Part shown: in pieces, positions 51,117 to 60,000 of the stretch
Layout: each line of letters opens with the position of its first letter
How positions within the stretch are numbered: position 1 is the stretch's first letter
Assembly (NCBI GenBank): GCA_032464575.1
Contig: JAWDKM010000004.1
Coordinates: 1 to 64,000, forward strand
Source: Pontivivens sp032464575
GTDB taxonomy: Bacteria > Pseudomonadota > Alphaproteobacteria > Rhodobacterales > Rhodobacteraceae
Direction of reading: 5' to 3'
Length of the DNA: 64,000 bases
Translations under genes and position numbers: made by a program
Notes under the pieces: model-generated
Databases searched by the model: none
The model's input: only the letters and a program-made list of their open reading frames with translations
What the model was told of the DNA's origin: nothing

Positions 51117-52215
51117 CGGTCTCCTCGCAGATGTCGCGGAGCGCCTGCCACTGGGCGGGTGTCAGGATCGGCGTAGCCGCCTCGCCCGCCCGGTCCGCCG
51201 CCTCGGCCCGCGCCGCGCGCGAGGCGAGATCCGGGTGGGAGGCGAGGTGCGACATCAGCTCACTCGTCTCGCCGACCTCCTCATGCAGGCGCGCGAAGAA
51301 GTCGGCGATGCCGGCGGAGGAGACATCGGCCTCGGCCAGCATCTCGAACGCGAAGTCGTCCGCGGCCGCCTCCGCCTCCCGCTGGTAGGAGGAGGTCAGA
51401 AGCTGCTCGGCCACCGCGACGGCCACCACGCCGCCCGCGAAATCGCCGATGACCATGCTGAGCAGACCGGCGGAGCCCGCGGCGCGCAGCGACAGGCGCA
51501 GGCCGTCGCGGCGGCTCACATGCCCGATCTCGTGCGCGAGGACGCCCGCGACCTCTTCGGGGCTCTCGGCCTCGTCGATCAGCTCGCGGAAGAAGATGAC
51601 ATGGCCGCCCGGCAGCGCGACGGCGTTGATCACGTCTATGTCCCAGATCTCCGGCTCGACGCCGTACGCACCCTCCGGATCCAGCCGGCCGAGCATCAGG
51701 TCGAGGGCGGCGAGCCCCTTGGGCGCCACGCAGCGCCGCGGCTCTTCGCCCAGGAAAGGCTGCGCGATGCGCACGAGGTTGCGGCGCACCTGGGCGCCCA
51801 TCCTGTCCTCGGTCTCCGCCGTGATGAAGGGGGTCAGCCGCTCCGCCGTCAGCGGCACGAGGACGAAGACGATGAGCACGAATGAGGCCACGGCGGCACC
51901 GCACCAGGCCACGAGACGGCCCGCGCCGGGGCCACGGCGCAGCGGGCGGGCGGCGGCGGGAACGCGCGCCCGGATCTCCTTGACCAGCGCGGGATCGGCG
52001 ACGCGCAGCCGCGCCTCGCCTTCGGACACGTTGCCGAAGGCCGCGCCGCGCGTCGCGGACACAGGCCCCGTCAGCCGCATGTCGAGGAGCGACCAGCGGG
52101 CAATGAGGCGCCCGCTCCCGCCATCCTCGATGACCAGCGAGTGTCCGCCCAGCGTGATGCGCACGTCGCGTCCCTGTGCGATCTCGCCATCGAAATAGGT
52201 GCCGGGGCCGTTCAT
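51103..52215 (-). CDS. M48-family metalloprotease
   Basis: A 370-residue membrane-anchored zinc peptidase. It has an N-terminal domain of about 100 residues, a TM helix (CGAAVASFVLIVFVLVPL), then the catalytic motif HEIGHVSRRDG with zinc Glu in EAAADDFA. Gly/His spacing is intact, so it should be active in the periplasm, like BepA or YggG. It is coupled with the YjgN-like gene (2 bp apart). Confidence 0.92.
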   Translation of the reverse strand: MNGPGTYFDGEIAQGRDVRITLGGHSLVIEDGGSGRLIARWSLLDMRLTGPVSATRGAAFGNVSEGEARLRVADPALVKEIRARVPAAARPLRRGPGAGRLVAWCGAAVASFVLIVFVLVPLTAERLTPFITAETEDRMGAQVRRNLVRIAQPFLGEEPRRCVAPKGLAALDLMLGRLDPEGAYGVEPEIWDIDVINAVALPGGHVIFFRELIDEAESPEEVAGVLAHEIGHVSRRDGLRLSLRAAGSAGLLSMVIGDFAGGVVAVAVAEQLLTSSYQREAEAAADDFAFEMLAEADVSSAGIADFFARLHEEVGETSELMSHLASHPDLASRAARAEAADRAGEAATPILTPAQWQALRDICEETVSLP

Positions 52216-52217
52216 GC

Positions 52218-53411
52218 TCAGAAGGCCGCGCCCACGTCGAGTGCGTCGGCAAAGCCGTCGGCCTCCATGAAGTCGTCCTCGGCCCGCTGCCGCACGGCCG
52301 CGAGCGCGTCCGCATTCTCGATCCGGAGCGTCTCCACATAGTGCTGGACCAGCGGCATGGAGACGAAGATCTCCGTGAACGCACCGCCGAGCACGATCAG
52401 GAGCAGGTAGATCACGACGAACCCGATCAGTGCCGTTCCACCGCTCAGCGCAGTCGAGAGCGCATCGGGATCGGTGAAGTCGACGGGCGGTCCGCTGACG
52501 AGGGTCAGCACCGCGAACAGCACCGCCCCGATCACGCTGAGGATGACCGAGACGAGGAAGCCGCCGAGCAGGAAAATCCCGATGACCCGGCCCGTGCGCA
52601 CACCGGAGCGGAAGCGGATCGGCCCCGCCTCCTTCTGCCCCGTGAGAATGCGGAAGGACACGATCTGGTAGCGGACGTAGAACAGGATGAGCACGAGATA
52701 ACCAAAGACACCGCCGAGGACGGCTGCGATCGGAGATTCCGCGCCCGCGCCCCCCGCGATCAGCACGACCGTCGCCACGACACTCAGGATCACCCCGAGC
52801 CACGGCCGCATCAGCGCCTGCCAGCGCCCGCCCTGCTGCAGCCTCAGGTCACCGTAATAGGTCCGGTCGGTGCGGAACTTCTCCAGCTTCCAGTGCTGCC
52901 GGGGGGCGAGCACGCCCAGCGTCAGCACCGTGATCAGCGTCTGCATCAGCGCCACCCCGACATAGCGCCAGGCCGCAGGCTCCGCCCCGAAGCGGATGCC
53001 GCGGAACCGGGTGCGCGACAGCACGTAGCGCCGCGCGCGGTACTGGGCGTAGTAGGTGAGCGGGATCAGCGGCAGCAGCGTCAGCGTCCCTGCGAACTGG
53101 TTCCCGTCGAAGACCGACAGCCCGACCACGTAGAGGCCGAGGTTGAAGACCGCGAGGATGATGGCGAGAACTACGATCGCGACGAGGAAGCCCAGCAGCT
53201 TTTCCAGCCCCGTTCCGGTGTATTCGAAGCCCTCGCCCTCGACTTCCGTCGCGCTCCAATAGAACTGGCGCAGCTTCGTGCGCATCCAGAAGCGGTAAAT
53301 GCCGAGCGTGAGCACCGTAAGCAACAACGTGCGTGCCGTCAGCCAGAAGAGAGAGGTCGATTCGCCCGCGAAACGGGGCGCGACGGGCATCTGCGCGTTC
53401 TGGATCGTCAT
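52218..53411 (-). CDS. DUF898/YjgN-like membrane protein
   Basis: A 397-residue membrane protein with the DUF898 repeats: SLFWLTARTLLLTVLTLGIYRFW ... LRQFYWSAT and VGVALMQTLITVLTLGVLAPRQHWKLEKF, about eight TM helices. The start at 53411 is chosen from fold onset. DUF898 and M48 genes commonly occur as pairs, so the two likely act together in envelope upkeep; the biochemical function is unknown. Confidence 0.9.
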   Translation of the reverse strand: MTIQNAQMPVAPRFAGESTSLFWLTARTLLLTVLTLGIYRFWMRTKLRQFYWSATEVEGEGFEYTGTGLEKLLGFLVAIVVLAIILAVFNLGLYVVGLSVFDGNQFAGTLTLLPLIPLTYYAQYRARRYVLSRTRFRGIRFGAEPAAWRYVGVALMQTLITVLTLGVLAPRQHWKLEKFRTDRTYYGDLRLQQGGRWQALMRPWLGVILSVVATVVLIAGGAGAESPIAAVLGGVFGYLVLILFYVRYQIVSFRILTGQKEAGPIRFRSGVRTGRVIGIFLLGGFLVSVILSVIGAVLFAVLTLVSGPPVDFTDPDALSTALSGGTALIGFVVIYLLLIVLGGAFTEIFVSMPLVQHYVETLRIENADALAAVRQRAEDDFMEADGFADALDVGAAF

Positions 53412-53494
53412 GAATTCTGTCCTTGGTGTCGTCTTTACCGACACCCTACCAAGGCACGATGCGATCTGAACGACAATTCAGACCGCATTTTGCA

Positions 53495-55792
53495 TCAGAA
53501 TTTATTGTTGCGCGGAAACCCGCGCGGCGCCATGCGGCCGGTGCCCGCACGCTTGCCCATGTAGTCGCCGAGCTCCGTCTCCGTCCGGGTGCGGCCCGCC
53601 GGATCCTTCCAGGTCAGCCCCTCGGCGAGAGCAAAGGTCATCGCGTCGCTCAGCCCGCCGTCCTTGTATTTCTGGAGGCGGACGCCCTTGCCGCGCGCCA
53701 TCTCCGGCAGCTCGTCGAGGGGGAAGACCAGCACCTTGCGGTTCTCGCCCACCACCGCGACGTGATCGCCGCCGACGGGACGGCAGACCGCAGCCTTGGC
53801 ATCGCGCACGTTGAGCACCTGCTTGCCCGAGCGGGTCTGGGCCACGATGTCGGCCTCGGGCACCAAGAAGCCATCGCCGGCCGTTGAGGCGACCAGCAGC
53901 TTGCGGGCGGCGTCATGGGCGAACAGCGCCACGATCTCCGCCTCGTTGGGCAGGTCGATCATCAGGCGCACCGGCTCGCCCATGCCCCGCCCGCCAGGCA
54001 GGTTCGAAGCGGCAAGGGTGTAGAACCGCCCGTTGGTGCCGAAGAGCACCAGCTTGTCCGTCGTCTCCGCATGGAAGATGAAACGGGGTCCGTCGCCGTC
54101 CTTGAACTTCATCTCCGTGTCGAGGGCGATATGCCCCTTCATCGCGCGGATCCAGCCCATCTGGGAGCAGACGACGGTGACTGGCTCGCGCTCGATCATT
54201 GCCTCCAGCGGCACTTCGGCGGCCTCGGGCGGATCGGCGAAACCGGAGCGCCGGGCTGTGGCGGGATAGTCGGCGCCGTCCGCGCGCTTGAGATCGGCGA
54301 GGCTCTCGGCCGCCGTGATCCCCTTGTATTTCGCAGGCGCGCCGAATTCCTTGCGCGTCTCGCGAAGCTGATCGGCGATACGCGACCATTGCAGCTCCTC
54401 GCTGCCGAGCAGGTCGTCGAGCTCCGCGCGCTCCGCGATCAGATCGTCGCGTTCCTTGCGCAGCTCCATCTCCTCGAGCTTGCGCAAGCTGCGCAGGCGC
54501 ATGTTGAGGATCGCCTCCGCCTGAACGTCGGTCAGCTCGAACTCGGCCATCAGCACCGGCTTCGGCTCGTCCTCGGTCCGGATGATCTCGATCACGCGGT
54601 CGAGGTGGAGGAAAGCGACGATGTAGCCCTCCAAGACCTCGAGCCGGCGGTCGATCTTCTCCATCCGGTGTTGCGAGCGGCGGACCAGCACGTCGCGCCG
54701 GTGGTCGAGGAAGGCGCGCAGCACATCACGAAGCGAGCAGACCTGTGGCGTGCGACCGTCGATCAGCACGTTCATGTTGAGCGAGAAGCGCGTCTCCAGA
54801 TCCGTCTGGCGGAACAGCGCCTCCATCAGCGTAGCGGGATCCACGGTGCGCGCCTTTGGCTCCAGCACGATGCGGATATCCTCGGCACTCTCGTCGCGGA
54901 TATCGGCGAGGATCGGCAGCTTCTTGGAGTTGATGAGCTCCGCGATCCGCTCGATCAGCTTCGATTTCTGGACCTGGTAGGGGATCTCGGTGACCACGAT
55001 CTGCCACTGGCCGCGACCCAGCTCCTCCCGCTGCCAGACCGAGCGCAGGCGGAACGCGCCACGGCCCGTGGCGTAGGCCTCGCGGATCGCGGCGGGCGGC
55101 TCGACGATGGTGCCACCCGTGGGGAAGTCGGGGCCGGGGATGAACTCGGTGAGCTTGTCGATGCCTGCGTTCGGCGTCTTGATCAGGTAGAGCGCGGCAT
55201 CGATCACCTCGCCCACATTGTGCGGGGGGATGTTTGTCGCCATGCCGACGGCGATGCCGGAGGAGCCGTTGGCGAGCAGGTTGGGGAAGGCCGCCGGCAG
55301 CACCTCCGGCTCCTCCTCCGACCCGTCGTAGTTCGGGCGGTAGTCGACCGCGTTCTCGGCCAGCCCCTCCATCATCGCGGCGGCGACAGCCGTCAGGCGG
55401 GCTTCGGTGTAGCGCTGCGCCGCGGGGTTGTCCCCGTCCACGTTGCCGAAGTTCCCCTGCCCGTCCACCAGCGGATAACGGACGTTGAAGTCCTGCGCGA
55501 GGCGGGCCAGCGCATCGTAAATGGCCTGGTCGCCGTGGGGGTGATAGTTACCCATCACCTCACCGACGATCTTCGCGCATTTGCGGAAGGCGCCGTTGGG
55601 GTCGAGCCGGAGCCCCCGCATCGCGAACAGGATCCGCCGGTGCACCGGCTTCAGCCCGTCCCGCGCATCCGGCAGCGCGCGGTGCATGATCGTGCTGAGC
55701 GCATATTGCAGGTAGCGGTCGCCGATCGCGCGGGAAAGCGGCTCACGGCTGATATTGCCGTCCATGTCGGGGGTATCGGTGATCTCGGCCAT
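53495..55792 (-). CDS. parC: DNA topoisomerase IV subunit A
   Basis: A 765-residue type IIA topoisomerase subunit. The active-site Tyr lies in AAQRYTEARL near residue 132; the quinolone-determining region YHPHGDQAIYDALARL precedes it. The C-terminal propeller blades are divergent and end RAGTGRMAPRGFPRNNKF. It forms the ParC2ParE2 enzyme that decatenates chromosomes. The start at 55792 (MAEITDTPDMD) is taken from family length; the upstream ribosome binding site is weak. Confidence 0.96.
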   Translation of the reverse strand: MAEITDTPDMDGNISREPLSRAIGDRYLQYALSTIMHRALPDARDGLKPVHRRILFAMRGLRLDPNGAFRKCAKIVGEVMGNYHPHGDQAIYDALARLAQDFNVRYPLVDGQGNFGNVDGDNPAAQRYTEARLTAVAAAMMEGLAENAVDYRPNYDGSEEEPEVLPAAFPNLLANGSSGIAVGMATNIPPHNVGEVIDAALYLIKTPNAGIDKLTEFIPGPDFPTGGTIVEPPAAIREAYATGRGAFRLRSVWQREELGRGQWQIVVTEIPYQVQKSKLIERIAELINSKKLPILADIRDESAEDIRIVLEPKARTVDPATLMEALFRQTDLETRFSLNMNVLIDGRTPQVCSLRDVLRAFLDHRRDVLVRRSQHRMEKIDRRLEVLEGYIVAFLHLDRVIEIIRTEDEPKPVLMAEFELTDVQAEAILNMRLRSLRKLEEMELRKERDDLIAERAELDDLLGSEELQWSRIADQLRETRKEFGAPAKYKGITAAESLADLKRADGADYPATARRSGFADPPEAAEVPLEAMIEREPVTVVCSQMGWIRAMKGHIALDTEMKFKDGDGPRFIFHAETTDKLVLFGTNGRFYTLAASNLPGGRGMGEPVRLMIDLPNEAEIVALFAHDAARKLLVASTAGDGFLVPEADIVAQTRSGKQVLNVRDAKAAVCRPVGGDHVAVVGENRKVLVFPLDELPEMARGKGVRLQKYKDGGLSDAMTFALAEGLTWKDPAGRTRTETELGDYMGKRAGTGRMAPRGFPRNNKF

Positions 55793-55864
55793 AGATATGG
55801 TGTAGGATGGCGGCGAAAGCGCGTAAAGCGGGAAACGGCGGCACCGCTTGCTGACGTGGCATTT

Positions 55865-55887
55865 GCGTATTTGGACAAAGAAGAAGC
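55865..55887. repeat. short intergenic motif, partial fourth copy
   Basis: GCGTATTTGGACAAAGAAGAAGC keeps the TATTTGG and AAGAAGAAG parts of the motif at 34424-34458 but not the CCTCCGGCGGG part. It lies between parC and the HIG1 gene. Confidence 0.4.
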
Positions 55888-55941
55888 CCGCGACCGACTG
55901 GCCTCTTTGCACTGTCGTCGCGGCGGGCTAGGTCGAAGGTT

Positions 55942-56151
55942 ATGGTACAGGGACCCTTACTCTATCTCATCGCCTTCGCCTGCCTGTCGGTGCTGGTGGT
56001 GCTCCTCATCGGCGTCGGCGGCTTTGCCAAGGGCGGCGATTTCAATCGGAAATACGCCAACAAGATCATGCGCCTGCGGATCCTGCTGCAGTTCATCGCG
56101 GTGATCATCATCGTGGCCGCGGTCTGGATCGCGCGCCAGACGGGAGGCTGA
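55942..56151 (+). CDS. HIG1-domain twin-transmembrane protein
   Basis: A 69-residue protein with two TM helices and the HIG1 core FAKGGDFNRKYANKIMRLRILLQF between them. In alphaproteobacteria such proteins associate with cytochrome oxidase. AAGG lies before the ATG. It precedes the cobalamin adenosyltransferase gene by 3 bp. Confidence 0.9.
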   Translation: MVQGPLLYLIAFACLSVLVVLLIGVGGFAKGGDFNRKYANKIMRLRILLQFIAVIIIVAAVWIARQTGG

Positions 56152-56154
56152 GCC

Positions 56155-56727
56155 ATGGTGGTGCTCAACAAGATCTACACCAAGACCGGCGATCACGGGG
56201 AGACCGCGCTCGGCAACGGGGCGCGCGTGGCCAAGCACTCGATCCGGGTGAACGCCTACGGCACGGTGGACGAGGTGAACGCCACCGTGGGTCTCGCCCG
56301 GCAGGTAGCCGAGGGCGAGATGGACGACCGGCTCGCGGCGATCCAGAACGACCTCTTCGATCTCGGCGCGGACCTCTGCACGCCGGACATGGAGAAGGAC
56401 GGCGAGCGCGAATACCCGCCGCTGCGCGTCGCCGACAGCCAGGTCGAGCGGCTGGAGGCGGAGATCGACGCGATGAACGCAAAGCTGGAGCCGCTCAGGA
56501 GCTTCATCCTTCCGGGCGGTGAGCCGCTGGCGGCCCAGATGCACCTCTGCCGCACTGTGGCGCGCCGGGCCGAGCGGCTGGTGGTGGAACTCGCCACGAT
56601 GGAAAGCGTGAACCCGGCCTCGGTGAAGTACCTCAACCGCTTGTCCGACTGGTTCTTCGTCGCCGGTCGCATCGCCAACGACGACGGCAAGAACGACGTG
56701 TTGTGGGTTCCCGGAGCGAACCGCTGA
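56155..56727 (+). CDS. cob(I)alamin adenosyltransferase, PduO-type
   Basis: A 190-residue trimeric ATP:cob(I)alamin adenosyltransferase. ATP-binding N terminus KIYTKTGDHGETALGNG, VNAYGTVDEVNA, and C-terminal VARRAERLVVELA ... KYLNRLSDWFFVAGR are all typical. It makes adenosylcobalamin for mutases such as methylmalonyl-CoA mutase. It is cotranscribed with the HIG1 gene and lies 267 bp upstream of etfB. Confidence 0.93.
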   Translation: MVVLNKIYTKTGDHGETALGNGARVAKHSIRVNAYGTVDEVNATVGLARQVAEGEMDDRLAAIQNDLFDLGADLCTPDMEKDGEREYPPLRVADSQVERLEAEIDAMNAKLEPLRSFILPGGEPLAAQMHLCRTVARRAERLVVELATMESVNPASVKYLNRLSDWFFVAGRIANDDGKNDVLWVPGANR

Positions 56728-56994
56728 GCGCAGCGAAGCGGCAGACCGTCCGGTGGACGGGCTGGCGCCGGGAAGGGCGGAGCCCCGGGATCTCAACCCG
56801 CTGATCTGACGCAACGCCCCTTCCCCGTCTCTGACGCGACGTTGGAATTGACGTGCGCGTCACTTCTCGCGAGATCGTCGGGTCGAGGCAATAAGCCGCC
56901 GTATTCGCTCTAGGCGGCGCCCGCGTGGCCCGTTAGGACGGAGCGCAGAAAACAGTCGGGCAACGCCCCGGCCAATCGCAGTGGAGAGACGCAG

Positions 56995-57756
56995 ATGAAG
57001 GTGCTGGTGCCGGTCAAACGCGTGATCGACTACAACGTGAAGGTTCGCGTGAAGGCGGACGGGAGCGGCGTCGATCTCGCCAACGTCAAGATGAGCATGA
57101 ACCCGTTCGACGAGATCGCCGTCGAGGAGGCGATCCGGCTCAAGGAAAAGGGCGCCGCGGACGAGATCGTCGTCGTCTCCATCGGCGTGAAGCAGGCGCA
57201 GGAGACCATCCGCACGGCGCTGGCCATGGGGGCCGACCGCGGCATCCTGATCGTTGCCGCCGACGACGTGCACAACGACATCGAGCCGCTGGCCGTCGCC
57301 AAGATCCTCGCCAAGGTGATCGAGGAGGAGCAGCCGGGCCTCGTGCTCGCCGGTAAGCAGGCGATCGACAACGACATGAACGCGACGGGGCAGATGCTTT
57401 CGGCCCTTCTGGGTTGGAGCCAGGCGACCTTCGCCTCCGAAGTGAACGTTGAGGGCGACCACGCCGCGGTAACGCGGGAGGTCGATGGCGGGCTGCAGAC
57501 GATCAACGTGAAGATGCCGGCGATCGTGACCGTGGACCTGCGCCTGAACGAGCCGCGCTACGCCTCGCTGCCCAACATCATGAAGGCGAAGAAGAAGCCG
57601 CTCGACGAGAAGACCGCCGCCGATTACGGCGTGGACACCGCGCCGCGGCTGGAGATCGTCAAGACCTCCGAGCCGCCCGAACGGGCCGCGGGCGTCATGG
57701 TCGGCTCCGTCGAGGAGCTGGTGTCGAAACTGAAGAACGAAGCGGGGGTGATCTGA
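56995..57756 (+). CDS. etfB: electron transfer flavoprotein beta subunit
   Basis: A 253-residue ETF beta: KVLVPVKRVIDYNVKVRVK start, SMNPFDEIAVEEAIRLKEKG, and LVLAGKQAIDNDMNATGQM (AMP-binding region). It passes electrons from acyl-CoA dehydrogenases to ETF-quinone oxidoreductase. GGAGAG precedes the ATG. Its stop shares one base with the etfA start (TGATG). Confidence 0.97.
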   Translation: MKVLVPVKRVIDYNVKVRVKADGSGVDLANVKMSMNPFDEIAVEEAIRLKEKGAADEIVVVSIGVKQAQETIRTALAMGADRGILIVAADDVHNDIEPLAVAKILAKVIEEEQPGLVLAGKQAIDNDMNATGQMLSALLGWSQATFASEVNVEGDHAAVTREVDGGLQTINVKMPAIVTVDLRLNEPRYASLPNIMKAKKKPLDEKTAADYGVDTAPRLEIVKTSEPPERAAGVMVGSVEELVSKLKNEAGVI

Positions 57757-58685
57757 TGGCCGTTCTCCTTCTGGCAGAAATGACCGGTGGCGCGTTCCAG
57801 CAGGACGCGACCGCCAAGGCGCTGAGCGCGGCGAAGCAGCTCGGCGATGTGACCGTGCTGGTCGCAGGTGAAGACGTGGGCGATGCCGCCTCGCAGGCCG
57901 CGAAGCTCGACGGCGTGGCGAAGGTGCTGGCCGTCTCCGACGGCTCGCTGGCGCATTACCTCGCGGAGCCGGTGGCGGCCCTCGTCGCCTCGCTCGCAGG
58001 GGATTACGAGCACATCGTGGCACCCTCCACCGCGAACGCGAAGAACGTGATGCCCCGGGTCGCGGCCCTGCTCGACGTCATGGTGCTTTCCGACGTGATG
58101 GGGATCGTCGATGGCGACACGTTCGAGCGGCCGATCTACGCGGGCAACGCGATCCAGACCGTGAAGTCGGCTGACGCGAAGAAGGTGATGACGATCCGCA
58201 CCGCTTCCTTCGACGCGGCGGGCGAAGGCGGCTCGGCCTCGGTCGAGGACGGCTCCGCCGCCGCCGATCCGGGCCTTTCTTCCTGGGTCGAGGACAAGGT
58301 GGAGGAGACCGACCGCCCCGAGCTCACCTCGGCCAAGGTCGTCGTCTCCGGCGGTCGCGGTGTCGGCTCCGAAGAGAACTTCGCGATGATCGAGAAGCTG
58401 GCCGATGCGATGGGCGCGGCCGTGGGTGCGTCCCGCGCGGCGGTCGACTCCGGCTACGCGCCGAACGACTGGCAGGTCGGGCAGACCGGCAAGGTCGTGG
58501 CCCCGGATCTCTACGTCGCCGTCGGCATCTCCGGTGCGATCCAGCACCTCGCGGGGATGAAGGACAGCAAGGTCATCGTCGCGATCAACAAGGACGAGGA
58601 AGCGCCGATCTTCCAGGTCGCCGACTACGGCCTCGTAGCGGACCTCTTCGACGCGGTGCCGGAGCTGGAAAAGCAGCTCGGCTGA
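57756..58685 (+). CDS. etfA: electron transfer flavoprotein alpha subunit
   Basis: A 309-residue ETF alpha with the C-terminal FAD domain: SGGRGVGSEENFAMIEKLAD, GQTGKVVAPDLYVAVGISGAIQH, and INKDEEAPIFQVADYGLV. It forms the heterodimer with EtfB and carries the FAD. A terminator follows at 58708-58732. Confidence 0.97.
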   Translation: MAVLLLAEMTGGAFQQDATAKALSAAKQLGDVTVLVAGEDVGDAASQAAKLDGVAKVLAVSDGSLAHYLAEPVAALVASLAGDYEHIVAPSTANAKNVMPRVAALLDVMVLSDVMGIVDGDTFERPIYAGNAIQTVKSADAKKVMTIRTASFDAAGEGGSASVEDGSAAADPGLSSWVEDKVEETDRPELTSAKVVVSGGRGVGSEENFAMIEKLADAMGAAVGASRAAVDSGYAPNDWQVGQTGKVVAPDLYVAVGISGAIQHLAGMKDSKVIVAINKDEEAPIFQVADYGLVADLFDAVPELEKQLG

Positions 58686-58707
58686 TCCGGTACGATCGAG
58701 AGCAATA

Positions 58708-58732
58708 GGCCCCGCCCCGGCGGGGCCTTCTT
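58708..58732 (+). terminator. terminator of etfBA
   Basis: GGCCCCGC pairs with GCGGGGCC around CCCG and is followed by TTCTT, 23 bp after the etfA stop. Confidence 0.75.
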
Positions 58733-58750
58733 CATTTCAGCTGTCGGTTT

Positions 58751-59221
58751 TCAGACGATGGCCGTCGCGAGGCGCTGGGTCAGATAGATCTCCGGATCAG
58801 GGTCGGGGCGCATCATCGTCTCGCGCCAGGCACGCTGTTCGGCCTCGATCACGGCCAGCTCCCAGACGCAGCCGATGACCGGACGGCTCAACGGATCACA
58901 GGTGGGCTGGCCATGAGTTTGCCTATGCAGGTGCTGGCACAGCACCGAGCCCTGCGCCCACCAGTTGAGCGAGATCGTGAGCCCCGTCTCGCCCGGGTGG
59001 ATGATCACGAAGCCGAGCCCATTGCTGTCGCCCGTCGCTGCGGCGCGCTGAGCGACGGGGCCGTCGAGCAGATCCTGAGCCTGCACAAGCATGTCGGGCG
59101 TAATGCTCCGTCCTTCGGCAAGAAGACCGTACGCTTTTAAGATCATCTCCCCCGACGTCAGCGGGTCGAGATCGACGAGCCGGCGCGGTGTGTAGAGTTC
59201 GACTGGCCCGCGCTGCGACAT
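58751..59221 (-). CDS. conserved hypothetical protein
   Basis: A 156-residue soluble protein beginning MSQRGPVELYTPRRLVDLDP, with a GFVIIHPGETGLTISLNWW core and C-terminal ALxVIEAEQRAW. I do not recognise a family with known function. It lies 13 bp from the NYN-domain gene and is probably cotranscribed with it. The start at 59221 has only a weak ribosome binding site; longer starts add unlikely sequence. Confidence 0.7.
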   Translation of the reverse strand: MSQRGPVELYTPRRLVDLDPLTSGEMILKAYGLLAEGRSITPDMLVQAQDLLDGPVAQRAAATGDSNGLGFVIIHPGETGLTISLNWWAQGSVLCQHLHRQTHGQPTCDPLSRPVIGCVWELAVIEAEQRAWRETMMRPDPDPEIYLTQRLATAIV

Positions 59222-59234
59222 CGTGCGCGCCCCA

Positions 59235-59942
59235 TCAATCCTTCCGGCGGACGGTCCAGCGGTTGCCCTCGTCCCGGTTGAGGTCAAAGGCACCGGTCTT
59301 GCGCACCAGCGTCGACAGGTTCTGGCAACCATAGGTTCGCGCGTCGAAATCGGGGTTGGCGTTGGCGATCCGCTGGCCGAGAATGCCGAGGGGCACCCAG
59401 TCGTCCTCGCCCTCCAGCTCCGACATCGCGCGGCGGATCAGCGGGAGGGCAGCCGAGGGCGGCTGCGTCTTGCGCTGAACCGGCGCCTCGCCGTCGGGGT
59501 CGCCGCGCAAGAGGTTCTCGTTGTAGATGAAGCGGGTGCAGGCGGCGCGGAACGCCTCGGGCGTCTTCTGCTCGCCGAAGCCGTAGACCACCGCCCCCTC
59601 CTCCTTGATCCGCTGGGCGAGACGGGTGAAGTCGCTGTCGGAGGAGACGAGGCAGAACCCGTCCACCGTCCCCTTGTGCAGCAGGTCCATCGCATCGATC
59701 ACCATGGTGATGTCCGAGGCGTTCTTGCCCTTTACGTAGGCGGGCTGATGGGTCGGGATCAGCGCGTGGGTCGACAGCTTCTTTTCCCACCCCGCGAGCT
59801 CCGAGCGGGTGTAGTCGCCGTAGATCCGGCGCACATTGGCCTCGCCCAGTGCCGCGATCTCGTCGAACAGCGCCTTGGCGACGTTGTGGTTGGTGTTGTC
59901 GGCGTCGATGAGGACGGCGAGCTTGAGGCTGCGATCGGCCAT
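59235..59942 (-). CDS. NYN-domain protein with OST-HTH-like tail
   Basis: A 235-residue protein. The N-terminal NYN (PIN-like, LabA/DUF88) nuclease domain shows VLIDADNTNHNVAKAL, DYTRSELAGW, SDITMVIDAMDLLHKG and CLVSSDSDFTRLAQR, with the aspartates expected for metal-dependent RNase activity. Residues about 165-235 (LIRRAMSELEGEDDWVPLGILGQRIANANPDFD) look like an OST-HTH/LOTUS RNA-binding module. It probably acts on RNA. It lies 58 bp downstream of the DUF6473 gene. Confidence 0.9.
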   Translation of the reverse strand: MADRSLKLAVLIDADNTNHNVAKALFDEIAALGEANVRRIYGDYTRSELAGWEKKLSTHALIPTHQPAYVKGKNASDITMVIDAMDLLHKGTVDGFCLVSSDSDFTRLAQRIKEEGAVVYGFGEQKTPEAFRAACTRFIYNENLLRGDPDGEAPVQRKTQPPSAALPLIRRAMSELEGEDDWVPLGILGQRIANANPDFDARTYGCQNLSTLVRKTGAFDLNRDEGNRWTVRRKD

Positions 59943-60000
59943 GCGAGGCTCCCGGCTTCTGGGCTGGCGAGAAGGTAAGCCGCTCGCCGACCACGTCCAA

